Shown here: in pieces, positions 53,024 to 61,526 of the stretch
Layout: each line of letters begins with the position of its first letter
Numbering within the stretch: the stretch's first letter is position 1
NCBI GenBank assembly: GCA_900473795.1
Contig: UCMT01000030.1
Span: forward strand, 30,485-94,484
DNA length: 64,000 bases
Direction: 5' to 3'
From: Hyphomicrobiales bacterium
Lineage (GTDB): Bacteria > Pseudomonadota > Alphaproteobacteria > Rhizobiales > Rhizobiaceae
Notes under the pieces: model-generated
What the model was told of the DNA's origin: nothing
What the model saw: only the letters and a program-made list of their open reading frames with translations
Databases searched by the model: none
Translations under genes and position numbers: made by a program

Positions 53024-54001
53024 CTATCGCCCGCCGACTTTCAATCCCGGGGCGGGGCGCTCATCGAGGATCTGGCGGCGGAACCGGAAGAGCGCCGCCG
53101 GCCTGCCGCCCGTGGCGGCGGTCGACATGCCGGTCGGCTCTACCAGCTCGGCCCCTTCGACCAGGCGGCGGAAGTTCTGCTTGTGCAGATGGCGGCCGGA
53201 AATGGCCTCGACCGTCGCCTGCAGGTCCGTCAGCGTGAATTCCGGCGGCATCAGCTCGAAGATCACCGGCCGGTATTTGATCTTGCCGCGCAGCCGTGCG
53301 ACGGCGGTGGCGACGATGCGGCGGTGGTCATGGCGCATGGTGAGCCCGATCGGCGGCGTCGCGGTCGCGCCCGCCCGTCCGTCGATGACCGCCTCGCCGA
53401 CGAGCCCGGCCTCGTAGAGCAGCTCGTAGCGCTCCAAGACGCGCTCCTCGTCCCAGGGAAAATCATCGAGGCCGAAGGCAAGCCGCATGCGCGTGCGCCG
53501 CTGCGGCAAACCCATGCGCTCGTCCTGATGCCCCGTTTTTTCCCAGAGCCGCAAGGCGGGAAGAATGACCTGGTCGATGAGCGCAGGCCGGCCCTGTCGC
53601 CAGTCCTCCCAGGGAAGGTAGCTATACCAGTCGCGCCAATGGGCGCCGGCATCCGCCAGCCGCGCATTGTTTTCGGCATCGGTGCGCGTCAGCGCCAGAT
53701 AGCCGACCGACACCATATGCTTGCCGCTTTCGCCGGGAGAGCGATGTCGGCCGCGGTCGCCGAAGGTGTAGAGCTGTTCGATATAGCCGAGATCAAGCGC
53801 CGTCTGCTGCTCGACGCTGGCGCGCAGGCTGGTCTCGAAGGTCCGGTGCCGCGCGGGATCGAAGGGGCCGAAGGGCAGGCCGTCGCGGCTGTCCTCCTGT
53901 CCTTCGCTGACGGCGAGGATGCGCGGCGAGCGGCTGGTTACCGCGACGATCGCAGCGTTGAGGCCGATCTCGACGGTGATCGCCCTGTCGTCAACCGGCA
54001 T
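53024..54001 (-). CDS. nadQ: NadQ-type NAD biosynthesis regulator (NUDIX-like plus winged helix)
   Basis: A 325-residue protein of the COG4111 type: an N-terminal NUDIX-like domain whose catalytic box is degenerate (LRASVEQQTALDLGYIEQLYTFGDRGR in place of an REUXEEXGU box) and a C-terminal winged-helix part (YRPVIFELMPPEFTLTDLQATVEAISGRHLHKQNFRRLVEGAELVEPTG). NadQ represses nadABC in Rhizobiales and is thought to sense an NAD metabolite with its NUDIX-like domain. The nadABC operon lies about 4 kb upstream in this window. I use ATG 54001, which still overlaps the preceding gene by 11 bases. An in-frame ATG at 54034 is possible. Confidence 0.85.
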   Translation of the reverse strand: MPVDDRAITVEIGLNAAIVAVTSRSPRILAVSEGQEDSRDGLPFGPFDPARHRTFETSLRASVEQQTALDLGYIEQLYTFGDRGRHRSPGESGKHMVSVGYLALTRTDAENNARLADAGAHWRDWYSYLPWEDWRQGRPALIDQVILPALRLWEKTGHQDERMGLPQRRTRMRLAFGLDDFPWDEERVLERYELLYEAGLVGEAVIDGRAGATATPPIGLTMRHDHRRIVATAVARLRGKIKYRPVIFELMPPEFTLTDLQATVEAISGRHLHKQNFRRLVEGAELVEPTGMSTAATGGRPAALFRFRRQILDERPAPGLKVGGR

Positions 54002-54530
54002 GGGAGACGGGCTCCGGCCGTGGCGAAAAGACAAAGGGCGCGTTGCCGTCCGCCTCAGTGCCCCGGCCGATCGCCTTGATCGCCGCCACCAGCCGTCCGT
54101 TGCGTGATAACAGATGGTCGCCGATCTCGATCAGGCGGGTGTTCGGCGTGACATAGGCGGAGGCGGCGCGCAGGCGTCGTGCCAGTTCCATCTCGTCCTG
54201 ATCGGGTTCCACCGCCAGCGCGGCGATGGCGGCGGCTGCCGGCGAACGGGAAACCCCCATCCAGCAATGGACAAGCAGCGGCGCCGCCCGATCCCACTGC
54301 CGCGCAAATGCGATGATCTGCACGACATGATCTTCCTGCGGCGCGATCAGCCCGTCATTGCCACCGAAACTGATGTCGTTCACGCCGAGCAGAAGGTGTC
54401 GATCCGCGTCGATCACCGCCGGGCGATGAAAGCTCTGGTCCTTGGCGAGCAGGCTGATCATTTCGCGGCAGCCGTGGCGAACGGCCATTTCGGCGATGCG
54501 CGAGAGGGGGGAGACGATGATCCGCGGCAT
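53991..54530 (-). CDS. Tyrosine/dual-specificity phosphatase-like protein
   Basis: A 179-residue protein with the C-x5-R phosphatase signature: C89 and R95 in LLVHCWMGVSRSPAAA. The general acid is less clear. The family acts on phosphotyrosine or small phosphorylated molecules. Its ATG shares a base with the stop of the HD gene upstream, and nadQ begins inside its end. It is therefore part of the ygfZ - HD - phosphatase - nadQ transcript. No role in NAD metabolism is known for it; context only suggests regulatory linkage. Confidence 0.82.
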   Translation of the reverse strand: MPRIIVSPLSRIAEMAVRHGCREMISLLAKDQSFHRPAVIDADRHLLLGVNDISFGGNDGLIAPQEDHVVQIIAFARQWDRAAPLLVHCWMGVSRSPAAAAIAALAVEPDQDEMELARRLRAASAYVTPNTRLIEIGDHLLSRNGRLVAAIKAIGRGTEADGNAPFVFSPRPEPVSHAG

Positions 54531-55135
54531 CAGGACGCCACCCGCGCGTTGGTGCGCAGCACCTCGATGGCGTCGAACCGCTCTGCAAAGAGCTTCTGCG
54601 CCTCGATGGCCGGTAGCGGATCAATCAGGATCATCTCGCGGGTGATGCCGCGCGGCTGGCCGAAGAATTTTCGTGCTTCCACCAGCGAGAACCCGGCAAG
54701 CACGGTCGCCTCGAAATAGGCGGCGATCTGGTCGGCCTTCTTGATCTTCGCCTTGAGCTCTGCAGGCGTTGTCGCCGGAAGCCCGAAGCGGATGTGAATG
54801 GCGCCTTCCAGGCGCTTCTCCACGACCTTGTAGCCGCCGCCCACCACCGCCTTGAAGGGCGAGATCATGTCGCCGATCACATATTCCGGCGCATCGTGCA
54901 GAAGCGCCATCTGACATTCGTCCGGCGTGCCATTGTACTGCCGGCGAAAGATCTCCTCGACGACGAGGCTGTGCTGGGCGACGGAGAAGGCATGGTCGCC
55001 TTCCGTCTGGCCGTTCCAGCGGGCAACGCGAGCGAGCCCGTGGGCGATATCGGAGAGTTCGACATCGAGCGGTGACGGATCGAGCAGATCAAGCCGCCGT
55101 CCGGATAGCATGCGCTGCCAGGCTCGGGCAGACAT
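54530..55135 (-). CDS. HD-domain phosphohydrolase, YfbR-like
   Basis: A 201-residue HD protein with H55 (SVAQHSLVV), H80-D81 (ALLHDAPEYVIGDM) and a later KADQIAAYFEAT segment carrying the last metal ligand. YfbR-type enzymes remove phosphate from deoxynucleoside 5'-monophosphates. The start MSARAWQRMLSGRRLDLLDP and length match this group. It overlaps ygfZ by one base and the phosphatase gene by one base. Confidence 0.88.
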   Translation of the reverse strand: MSARAWQRMLSGRRLDLLDPSPLDVELSDIAHGLARVARWNGQTEGDHAFSVAQHSLVVEEIFRRQYNGTPDECQMALLHDAPEYVIGDMISPFKAVVGGGYKVVEKRLEGAIHIRFGLPATTPAELKAKIKKADQIAAYFEATVLAGFSLVEARKFFGQPRGITREMILIDPLPAIEAQKLFAERFDAIEVLRTNARVAS

Positions 55136-55974
55136 CAGGCGCTCGCCTCGTCGGCTTCGGCCGGAAATTCGAGCCCCGTCCAGACGGGTAGCGCAAGTGT
55201 CACCGGCACATCGCCCGCCAGGATCGCTTCGCCCGAAGCCATGGCTTGCCCGGCCTTGTCGATACGCACGATCGCCAGGGCGGATGGCCCGATCACGGTG
55301 CCGAGCGCGCCGATGGGCCGGTCCTTCACCGTCAAAGGCGTGCCGGTTGCAGGCAGGGCGGCATCAGCCGTGACGACGACGATGCGCTTGCGAGCCGTGC
55401 CGCGATGCTGCATGCGCGATACGACCTCCTGCCCGACATAGCAGCCCTTCTTGAACGACAGCGCGCCGTTCTTGTCCATCAGCACATCATGCGGAAAGGC
55501 GTCCTGTAGCGCGTAATCGCTGCCGGCAACCGCAATGCCGCTCGCAACCCGCAGGCGCTCGTATTCATCGATGCCGGTTGCTCCCGTCTCTTCACCATAG
55601 ACGCGATAAACGGTGTGGCCCGCCTCGGCGAAACGGGTGTCGCGATAACCGCCCGGTGTCTCCGTGAACTGGATGCTAACCGCGGCCGGCGAAGTGACCG
55701 AGAGCGTGATCGGAAGACGCAGCTTGTACATCGTCAGCCGCTTCAACAGGCCGTCTGCCTGGTCCGCGCCGGCTTCAAGCCGGATCGCTTCGCCGTCGCG
55801 CGTCACCAAAAAATCGAAAAGGATCTTGCCCTGCGGGGTCAGCAACGCGCCCGGCTTGGCTTCGCCTTCTTCCAGTTGCCCGAGATCGGTGGTGATCAGG
55901 GCCTGCAGGAACTCCTGCGCATCCTGTCCAGACACGGTGACGATGGCGCGATCGGGAAGGGCTGTCGGTTGCAT
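55135..55974 (-). CDS. ygfZ: YgfZ/GcvT family folate-binding protein
   Basis: A 279-residue protein that binds tetrahydrofolate and helps build or repair certain iron-sulfur enzymes. The family fingerprint K-G-C-Y-x-G-Q-E is present (KKGCYVGQEVVSR, cysteine near 178), with ITTDLGQLEEGEAKPGALLTPQGKILFDFLV near the N-terminus. ATG 55974 has AGGA 8 bases before it; an ATG at 55992 and a GTG at 55995 lack a ribosome site. It is the first gene of a four-gene overlapping operon. The oxygen-sensitive NadA made nearby is itself a 4Fe-4S enzyme. Confidence 0.9.
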   Translation of the reverse strand: MQPTALPDRAIVTVSGQDAQEFLQALITTDLGQLEEGEAKPGALLTPQGKILFDFLVTRDGEAIRLEAGADQADGLLKRLTMYKLRLPITLSVTSPAAVSIQFTETPGGYRDTRFAEAGHTVYRVYGEETGATGIDEYERLRVASGIAVAGSDYALQDAFPHDVLMDKNGALSFKKGCYVGQEVVSRMQHRGTARKRIVVVTADAALPATGTPLTVKDRPIGALGTVIGPSALAIVRIDKAGQAMASGEAILAGDVPVTLALPVWTGLEFPAEADEASA

Positions 55975-56046
55975 GAGATTTGTCCTGTTCATCACATGAA
56001 CAGGTAGGATTTCATGCGAGCCTGAGCAAGCGCTTTGCGTCGCCGG

Positions 56047-56790
56047 TCAGTCTCCGGCGACGAAAAATTTCCACTGGCCGTCGGGCGTGATGCCGACGCG
56101 ATAGAAGTTGTAGTTGCCGCCCTCTTCCATCCCGACAAAATCGCCGGCGGTCACCAGCCGGAGGAGATCGACCTTTTCCGGCGCGGTGAGGGAGGAAAGA
56201 GATTTTTCGGTAAAGTAGGGCCAGACGTACATTTCCTCTGGCGTTCCCTTGTCGACCAGCACGAAGCCTGTCGACAGAACGTCGAGTAGGATCGCCAGAA
56301 TTTCGATTCCGTCCGGATCACCGGACAGTCCCTTGAGAACCTCGACGGGATCGGTGCCGTTCTCGCCCACCTGTGTCTGCGTCGGCCCCTTGCCGAGCAG
56401 CGGCCGCAGCCGTTCGATATCGCCGGAAGCGGCGGCCTCGACGATCAGTTCGCGCATGCGGGCGACTGCCTGCGGGATTTTCGACACATCCGACAGCACT
56501 TCGACGGGAGCTGCCGGCACAGGATCTTCGGCCGAATCGTCCTTCACGTCGTCAGCCGGCTTGTTCACGAGCGGATCGGGCATCGGAATCTGCATCGGTC
56601 CCACATCGTCCGGCTCCTCCACGTCGGGAGCGTCCTTGTCGTCCTCTTTTGCCTCGCCCGGAATCTGTTTGAGTTCGCTGAGCGCGAATGCCGTGTGGTG
56701 AGGAAGGAAAGAGGAAACGACGAGGCCGGCGAACAATAACGCAGAAAATCGAACCGCACCTGGTCGGTTTGCTGACATCTGGCGTTTCAT
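56047..56790 (-). CDS. Hypothetical exported protein, 247 residues
   Basis: I do not recognise a named domain. The N-terminus (MKRQMSANRPGAVRFSALLFAGLVVSSFLPHHTAFA) is a signal peptide. Next comes an acidic, Pro-rich region (about 42-95: EAKEDDKDAPDVEEPDDVG), then a globular C-terminal half with RELIVEAAASGDIERLRPLLG, EILAILLDVLSTGFVLVDKG and YFTEKSLSSLTAPEKVDLLRLV. The end GGNYNFYRVGITPDGQWKFFVAGD reads like a small beta-domain. It looks like a conserved periplasmic protein of Rhizobiales. It starts 13 bases after the 89-residue gene and shares its transcript. Confidence 0.75.
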   Translation of the reverse strand: MKRQMSANRPGAVRFSALLFAGLVVSSFLPHHTAFALSELKQIPGEAKEDDKDAPDVEEPDDVGPMQIPMPDPLVNKPADDVKDDSAEDPVPAAPVEVLSDVSKIPQAVARMRELIVEAAASGDIERLRPLLGKGPTQTQVGENGTDPVEVLKGLSGDPDGIEILAILLDVLSTGFVLVDKGTPEEMYVWPYFTEKSLSSLTAPEKVDLLRLVTAGDFVGMEEGGNYNFYRVGITPDGQWKFFVAGD

Positions 56791-56803
56791 GACTGCCTCG
56801 AAA

Positions 56804-57073
56804 CTACTGCAGGATGCGTTCCGGTGAGAATTCTCCGGCCAGCATGCGCTCGCGCAGCGAGTTCAGCATGGCTTCGGCCCCGTCTTCGCCGTGCAGGCGG
56901 ATCGTCTCGCGCATGGCAAGGGCAATGGCAGCATCGGCGATGATCTCAGGCTCGATGCCGTCGGCCATGCCATCTGCCCAGGCTTCATTCTGGTGTTCCA
57001 AGGCTGCCTGCATCTTCTCATGAACGATCATGTCGTCGATGTCATTCAGACTGGGTTCCATCATTCGTTCCAT
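56804..57073 (-). CDS. Hypothetical small protein, 89 residues
   Basis: A mostly helical, acidic protein without a signal peptide: NDIDDMIVHEKMQAALEHQNEAWADGMADGIEPEIIADAAIALAMRETIRLHGEDGAEAMLNSLRERM. I recognise no named family. It leads a two-gene transcript with the exported 247-residue protein. Starts at 57073, 57064 or 57061 are all possible. Confidence 0.7.
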   Translation of the reverse strand: MERMMEPSLNDIDDMIVHEKMQAALEHQNEAWADGMADGIEPEIIADAAIALAMRETIRLHGEDGAEAMLNSLRERMLAGEFSPERILQ

Positions 57074-57198
57074 GCCGTTCCACGCTTTTTACTTGGCACC
57101 TGACTTGAGGTGGCGTCACTTCTTACCACTCTCTTAACAACCTTAGCAGCCTTTTCCCAAAACGACACGGGCTCCTGAAAAAAGAGGTTAATTTCCCG

Positions 57199-57621
57199 TT
57201 AATTTCCAAAGCGGGCGGTTATTTCTGAAGCAAGTGTTGCTCCTTCGGCACGGTATCGCTCGTCGGCAACCACCGCGGCGGCCGTGCAGGCCGTGTAAAC
57301 GGAGGCAAAAGTCCGGTAGCCGCGGTTGAATGCGGCGGTCATGCGAGCCCGTCGCTGCGCCTCGTTTCCTGCCTCCTTGTCGAGCAGGTCCTGCATCGAT
57401 TGCCGCCAGCTGTCTGCCGCCTCATCCTTGCAGAGCGTCCGCAAATAATGAACGGAACCAAGGATTTCCGAAAGCCGCAACAGCCGCGCGTCATAGGGGG
57501 CGGGCTTCTCAGCGGTCACCGTCGGGGTGCCGACTGCCGGCGTTTCCTGCGCCTGGGCGCCGAGCGGTGGAGCAACAAGCGCCAGCAAAAGAGACGAGCG
57601 AATGGCCAAAAAGCGGATCAT
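57199..57621 (-). CDS. TIGR02301 family exported protein
   Basis: A 140-residue alphaproteobacterial protein of the TIGR02301 type, function unknown. It has a signal peptide (MIRFLAIRSSLLLALVAPPLGAQA), then LLRLSEILGSVHYLRTLCKDEAADSWRQSMQDLLDKE and AAFNRGYRTFASVYTACTAAA, with two conserved cysteines that may pair. It follows the NUDIX gene by 54 bases on the same strand, so they may be co-transcribed. Confidence 0.82.
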   Translation of the reverse strand: MIRFLAIRSSLLLALVAPPLGAQAQETPAVGTPTVTAEKPAPYDARLLRLSEILGSVHYLRTLCKDEAADSWRQSMQDLLDKEAGNEAQRRARMTAAFNRGYRTFASVYTACTAAAVVADERYRAEGATLASEITARFGN

Positions 57622-57675
57622 GATCCCTTCAAGCCCCGAATCGCCGCCTGAAGCAAGTTGATTCTCGATGGGGGA

Positions 57676-58113
57676 TCATCGCTGCCGGCACGCCTCGAGT
57701 TTTTCCACGCATTCGCGAACGCTGTCGGGGATCGGCAACGCGAAAATTTCGGTCGCCGTATACCAGCCGATGCCGGCCGCATCGTCGCCGGCGACGGCAT
57801 CAAGGTCCGGATCGGCGTCCACGGTGAAGACCGACAGGAAAAAATGTCGCGCTCCCGCCCCATCCGATTCGCGCGGAGGCAGGTCATAGGTTTCGAAGAG
57901 GTGTGGATTGCGCGGAAGAATACCGGTTTCCTCGTGAAACTCGCGCACTGCCGTCTCCGCCGGCGTCTCCCCCGCCTCAGCCCGCCCGCCGGGAAAGGCA
58001 TACATATCCGCAGACGGCGGATTGGCTCGTCGCACCAGCAGATAGCGGCCGTCGCGCTCGAGAATGGCGGAGGACGCGAGTTGGGGAGCGGGACGGGCCA
58101 TGTGGTCTTTCAT
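57676..58113 (-). CDS. NUDIX hydrolase
   Basis: A 145-residue hydrolase with an intact NUDIX box, GRAEAGETPAETAVREFHEETGI, so it should cleave a nucleoside-diphosphate derivative such as ADP-ribose or an oxidised nucleotide. I start it at ATG 58113; ATG 58101 is an alternative. It is divergent from the 100-residue/SRAP transcript, and a candidate LexA-type site lies between the two. Confidence 0.9.
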   Translation of the reverse strand: MKDHMARPAPQLASSAILERDGRYLLVRRANPPSADMYAFPGGRAEAGETPAETAVREFHEETGILPRNPHLFETYDLPPRESDGAGARHFFLSVFTVDADPDLDAVAGDDAAGIGWYTATEIFALPIPDSVRECVEKLEACRQR

Positions 58114-58117
58114 CGGC

Positions 58118-58132
58118 GTTCTACCTATATTC
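58118..58132. promoter_or_regulatory. Candidate LexA-type box
   Basis: GTTC-N7-ATTC differs by one base from the alphaproteobacterial LexA direct repeat GTTC-N7-GTTC. It lies in the 68-base divergent region upstream of the transcript with the SOS-associated peptidase. The short motif means a chance match is quite possible. Confidence 0.35.
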
Positions 58133-58181
58133 TTGTGCGTCAACGAAATACAATGGATCGCAGCGAAGCGGGAACCAAAAC

Positions 58182-58484
58182 GTGGCAGTTCGGAAATTGG
58201 ACCGGGATAGCTTATCCTTTTTTGCCAAAAAATATGTCTGGCGGAAGTCCGAGGAGGAAGCCGCCGAGCAACCGGAGCGCGTCATCGCCCAGGTGATGAA
58301 CATCGGCGACTTTGACGACGTTCAGGCTTTGGAGATGCTTGCGGGCACCGAACTGCTCAAAAAGATCCTGAACGAAGCCGAGATCGGGCAATTCTCACCG
58401 CGCTCCTGGTCCTATTGGCATTATCGTCTCGATCTGGCTGCGGTTGATGAGGTTCCCGCGATGCCCGCACGGAGACTGGACTAA
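58182..58484 (+). CDS. Hypothetical protein, 100 residues
   Basis: From GTG 58182 the protein reads VAVRKLDRDSLSFFAKKYV, then ERVIAQVMNIGDFDDVQAL and a C-terminal FSPRSWSYWHYRLDL. I recall this last pattern from small proteins found next to nucleotidyltransferase toxin genes, but no such partner is here. It ends 3 bases before the SRAP gene, so the two are co-transcribed. Function unknown. Confidence 0.65.
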   Translation: MAVRKLDRDSLSFFAKKYVWRKSEEEAAEQPERVIAQVMNIGDFDDVQALEMLAGTELLKKILNEAEIGQFSPRSWSYWHYRLDLAAVDEVPAMPARRLD

Positions 58485-58487
58485 TCC

Positions 58488-59252
58488 ATGTGCGGACGAT
58501 TTGCGCTGACGGCGACACCGGAAGAAGTGGCGGAATTTCTCGGTCTCCTGGAAACGGAGGGCTTTCCGGCACGGTTCAACATCGCGCCGACCCAACCCAT
58601 TCTCGTCGTCATTGCCGGTGATCGCCAGCAGCCGGGCAGCAACCTGCCGGAGCGCAAGGCGCTGCTCGTGCGCTGGGGCTTCACCCCTTCCTGGGTGAAG
58701 GATCCGCGCGATTTTCCGCTGCTGATCAATGCACGTGCCGAAACCGCGATCGGCAAGGCCTCGTTCAAGGCGGCGATGCGCCACCGGCGCATCCTCATTC
58801 CAGCATCCGGTTTCTACGAATGGCATCGCCCGCCCAAGGAGAGCGGCGAGCCCTCGCAGGCCTACTGGATACGCCCGAAAAACGGCGGCATCGTCGCTTT
58901 CGTCGGTCTCATGGAGACCTGGTCCTCGGCAGATGGCTCCGAGGTCGATACCGGTGCCATCCTCACTACGCGCGCCAATGTCCGGATCGCGGATATCCAC
59001 GATCGCATGCCCGTCGTCATCAAACCCGAGGATTTTGCCCGCTGGCTCGACTGCAAGACGCAGGAACCGCGCGATATCGCCGACCTCATGGCGCCGGCCA
59101 GCGATGACTATTTCGAAGCCATCGCCGTATCCGACAAAGTGAACAAGGTGGCAAATACCGGCGCCGATCTCCAGGCCCCGGTGAGTGTCGCTGCAAGGCC
59201 CGCCGCAAAGCCCAAGGAGCCTCCGGCAGACCGTCAGCTGTCGCTTTTTTGA
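58488..59252 (+). CDS. SOS response-associated peptidase (SRAP, YedK-like)
   Basis: A 254-residue SRAP-domain protein, which protects abasic sites in single-stranded DNA by a covalent link through its N-terminal cysteine. That cysteine is C2 (MCGRFALTAT), exposed after removal of Met. The conserved RFNIAPTQP, LINARAET, IPASGFYEW and HDRMPVVI segments are all there. The C-terminal 30 residues are a basic, Pro-rich tail. Confidence 0.93.
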   Translation: MCGRFALTATPEEVAEFLGLLETEGFPARFNIAPTQPILVVIAGDRQQPGSNLPERKALLVRWGFTPSWVKDPRDFPLLINARAETAIGKASFKAAMRHRRILIPASGFYEWHRPPKESGEPSQAYWIRPKNGGIVAFVGLMETWSSADGSEVDTGAILTTRANVRIADIHDRMPVVIKPEDFARWLDCKTQEPRDIADLMAPASDDYFEAIAVSDKVNKVANTGADLQAPVSVAARPAAKPKEPPADRQLSLF

Positions 59253-59256
59253 GGGA

Positions 59257-59412
59257 TCAGGCGAATTGTTTCGGCAGGGCAGGTTTCTTGACCGGCTTTG
59301 GCTTGACCTGCAAAGCGGCGGCAAGGACGGCCTTCAGGCCGAGCGGACGGTATTGGGCGACAAGATTGGCCGCCTCTCGCGGACTGTTCTTGTCGGTCTT
59401 TTTACCAGGCAT
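59257..59412 (-). CDS. Hypothetical small basic protein, 51 residues
   Basis: From ATG 59412, which has a strong AAGGAGAG 6 bases before it, the protein is MPGKKTDKNSPREAANLV followed by YRPLGLKAVLAAALQ and a KPKPVKKPALPKQ tail. It is very basic. I recognise no family. The good ribosome site and protein-like composition support a real gene; the frame continues upstream without one. It is convergent with the SRAP gene, their stops 4 bases apart. Confidence 0.65.
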   Translation of the reverse strand: MPGKKTDKNSPREAANLVAQYRPLGLKAVLAAALQVKPKPVKKPALPKQFA

Positions 59413-59831
59413 TTCAAACTCTCCTTTTGGTGCTTTCCCTAGCTGGAAACGCTTCGTTCCGGTGTGGTGTCCCCCAAAACGGCGTTCCTTATTGTGCCCC
59501 AGGAAACAGGCAGCAATGTGCAAGTGCCTGAAAGCCTTGATTCCCCGGGTGTGCGGCGTCTCCAGATAAGCCCAAACATGACAAAACAATGGCGAATTCT
59601 CCGACATCCCAACATATGACGATTGGGCAGCGGCTGACCTCTTGACCGGGCGCACGCGAAGCGCGATAACGCTGCCCATGAAAACGGTTATCTGCATCAT
59701 CTGCCGGATTATTATTCGCTAGCCTCGACGCTGGCCTGGCCGTTTTCGTCTCCCAAACATCAAGATGACAACGCGAAGGTTCAGCCGGGCGATTGCGTGT
59801 ATGTGAAGTGATGCGGAAGGGGAGATTGGGA
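59413..59831. other. Intergenic region before cysS
   Basis: About 420 bases without a convincing gene. It must hold the promoter of the leftward small gene and that of cysS. I see no T-box or other riboswitch (not expected in this group), no tRNA and no repeat. Confidence 0.4.
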
Positions 59832-61223
59832 ATGGGCGGACAGCCGACATTAAAACTGTACAACACGCTGACACGGGAGAAGGCGGCTTTCGCGCCGATC
59901 GACCCGACGAATGTCCGCATGTATGTCTGCGGCCCGACCGTTTACGACTACGCCCACATCGGCAACGCCCGCCCGGCCATCGTCTTCGACGTGCTGTTCC
60001 GGCTGCTGCGCCACGTCTATGGCGAAAACCACGTCACCTATGCCCGCAACATCACCGACGTCGATGACAAGATCAACGCGCGGGCGCTGCGCGACCATCC
60101 TGGCCTGCCACTGAACGAGGCCATTCGCCTCGTCACCGAAAAGACCGAGACCCAGTATCTGGAGGACGCCACGGCGCTCGGCTGCCTTGATCCGACCGTG
60201 CAGCCGCGCGCCACCGACAATATCGGTGAGATGATCGACATCATCGAAAAGCTGGTCGCCAAGGGGCATGCCTATGCGGCGGAGGGCGAGGTGCTGTTCG
60301 ATACCCGCTCGATGGCCGATTACGGCCGGCTCTCCAACCGCAATCTCGAGGACCAGCAGGCCGGCGCCCGTGTCGCGGTCGAAGCGCACAAGAAGAATCC
60401 CGGCGATTTCGTCCTGTGGAAGCTGTCGTCAGAAAGCGAACCTGGCTGGGACAGCCCCTGGGGCCGTGGCCGTCCGGGCTGGCATATCGAATGCTCGGCG
60501 ATGAGCCAGCGTTATCTCGGCGAGGTCTTCGACATTCACGGCGGCGGGCTGGACCTGATCTTCCCGCATCATGAAAACGAGATCGCCCAGTCGCGCTGCG
60601 CCCACGGCACGGATGTGATGGCCAATGTCTGGATGCACAACGGCTTCCTGCAGGTCGAAGGCCGCAAGATGTCGAAGTCCGAAGGCAATTTCGTCACCAT
60701 CTACGAATTGCTGCACACGGAAAAATTCGGCGGCCGCAAGTGGCCGGGCGAGGTCCTGCGTCTGGCGATGCTGATGACCCACTACCGCGAGCCGATCGAT
60801 TTTTCGATCAAGAGGCTGGAGGAGGCGGAACGGCTGCTGGCCAAATGGCCGGTGGTCAAGGAAAGCGGCGCAGCACCCGACGCGACGGTGGTCAATGCGC
60901 TCGCCGACGATCTCAATACGGTCGCAGCGGTGCAGGCCCTGCACGCTCTCGCCCAGGCCGCCAATGCCGAGCCGGCTCTGCTTGCGGCTTTTGCCGCGAG
61001 CGCGGCTCTGCTCGGCGTTCAGCCGAAGGAAACAGAGGTCGACGAAGCCCTGGCCTCGGCAGTTGACGCTCTGGTGGCGATGCGGCTGGAAATGCTGAAG
61101 GCCAAGAACTTCGCCGAAGCCGACAAGATCCGCGAGGATCTCGCAGCCAAGGGTATCCAGCTCAAGGACGGCAAGGATGCGGCGACCGGCGAGCGGGTGA
61201 CGACCTGGGAGGTCAAACGGTGA
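59832..61223 (+). CDS. cysS: Cysteinyl-tRNA synthetase
   Basis: A 463-residue class I synthetase that charges tRNA-Cys. The zinc ligand region [19 protein letters not shown] contains the HIGH-type motif, and KMSKSEGNF is the KMSKS loop. The [16 protein letters not shown] segment adds further zinc ligands. The C-terminal helical bundle and ending are normal. ATG 59832 starts [17 protein letters not shown]. An earlier ATG in frame is not supported by the family. Confidence 0.96.
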   Translation: MGGQPTLKLYNTLTREKAAFAPIDPTNVRMYVCGPTVYDYAHIGNARPAIVFDVLFRLLRHVYGENHVTYARNITDVDDKINARALRDHPGLPLNEAIRLVTEKTETQYLEDATALGCLDPTVQPRATDNIGEMIDIIEKLVAKGHAYAAEGEVLFDTRSMADYGRLSNRNLEDQQAGARVAVEAHKKNPGDFVLWKLSSESEPGWDSPWGRGRPGWHIECSAMSQRYLGEVFDIHGGGLDLIFPHHENEIAQSRCAHGTDVMANVWMHNGFLQVEGRKMSKSEGNFVTIYELLHTEKFGGRKWPGEVLRLAMLMTHYREPIDFSIKRLEEAERLLAKWPVVKESGAAPDATVVNALADDLNTVAAVQALHALAQAANAEPALLAAFAASAALLGVQPKETEVDEALASAVDALVAMRLEMLKAKNFAEADKIREDLAAKGIQLKDGKDAATGERVTTWEVKR

Positions 61224-61232
61224 CGATCGCCA

Positions 61233-61452
61233 CCCCCCTCTGTCACTTCGTGACATCTCCCCCACAAGGGGGGAGATCGGGGACTCGTGGGGATCGCTTA
61301 GCCAAACACTTTTCTTCGCGGGTGATGGCAGCAAACTGGATTGATTTGCCTGATCCAGATGCCCAGGATGTTGGAATTTCTGGTGGGCAGGGCGCTCGCC
61401 GCATCCAATCTCCCCCCTTGTGGGGGAGATGTCACGAAGTGACAGAGGGGGG
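61233..61452. repeat. Perfect 45-bp inverted repeat flanking a 130-bp core
   Basis: Arm 61233-61277 and arm 61408-61452 are exact reverse complements over 45 bases. Each arm begins or ends with a CCCCCC/GGGGGG run and contains its own smaller palindromes, TGTCAC-TTC-GTGACA and CTCCCCC-ACAA-GGGGGAG. The core has no gene. The size and structure are those of a small palindromic MITE-like or RIME-type element, placed between cysS and the GFA genes. Confidence 0.9.
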
Positions 61453-61526
61453 TATCGTGCTGCATACTGCCGAGCCACCGATCGAGGGCGAAAGCGCCAG
61501 CAGTCGACCGCGTCGGAAGGATCACC

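Noticed and set aside
53024..54001. Calling this protein a plain NUDIX hydrolase
   Set aside because: The catalytic NUDIX box is degenerate and a winged-helix C-terminus follows, which fits NadQ much better.
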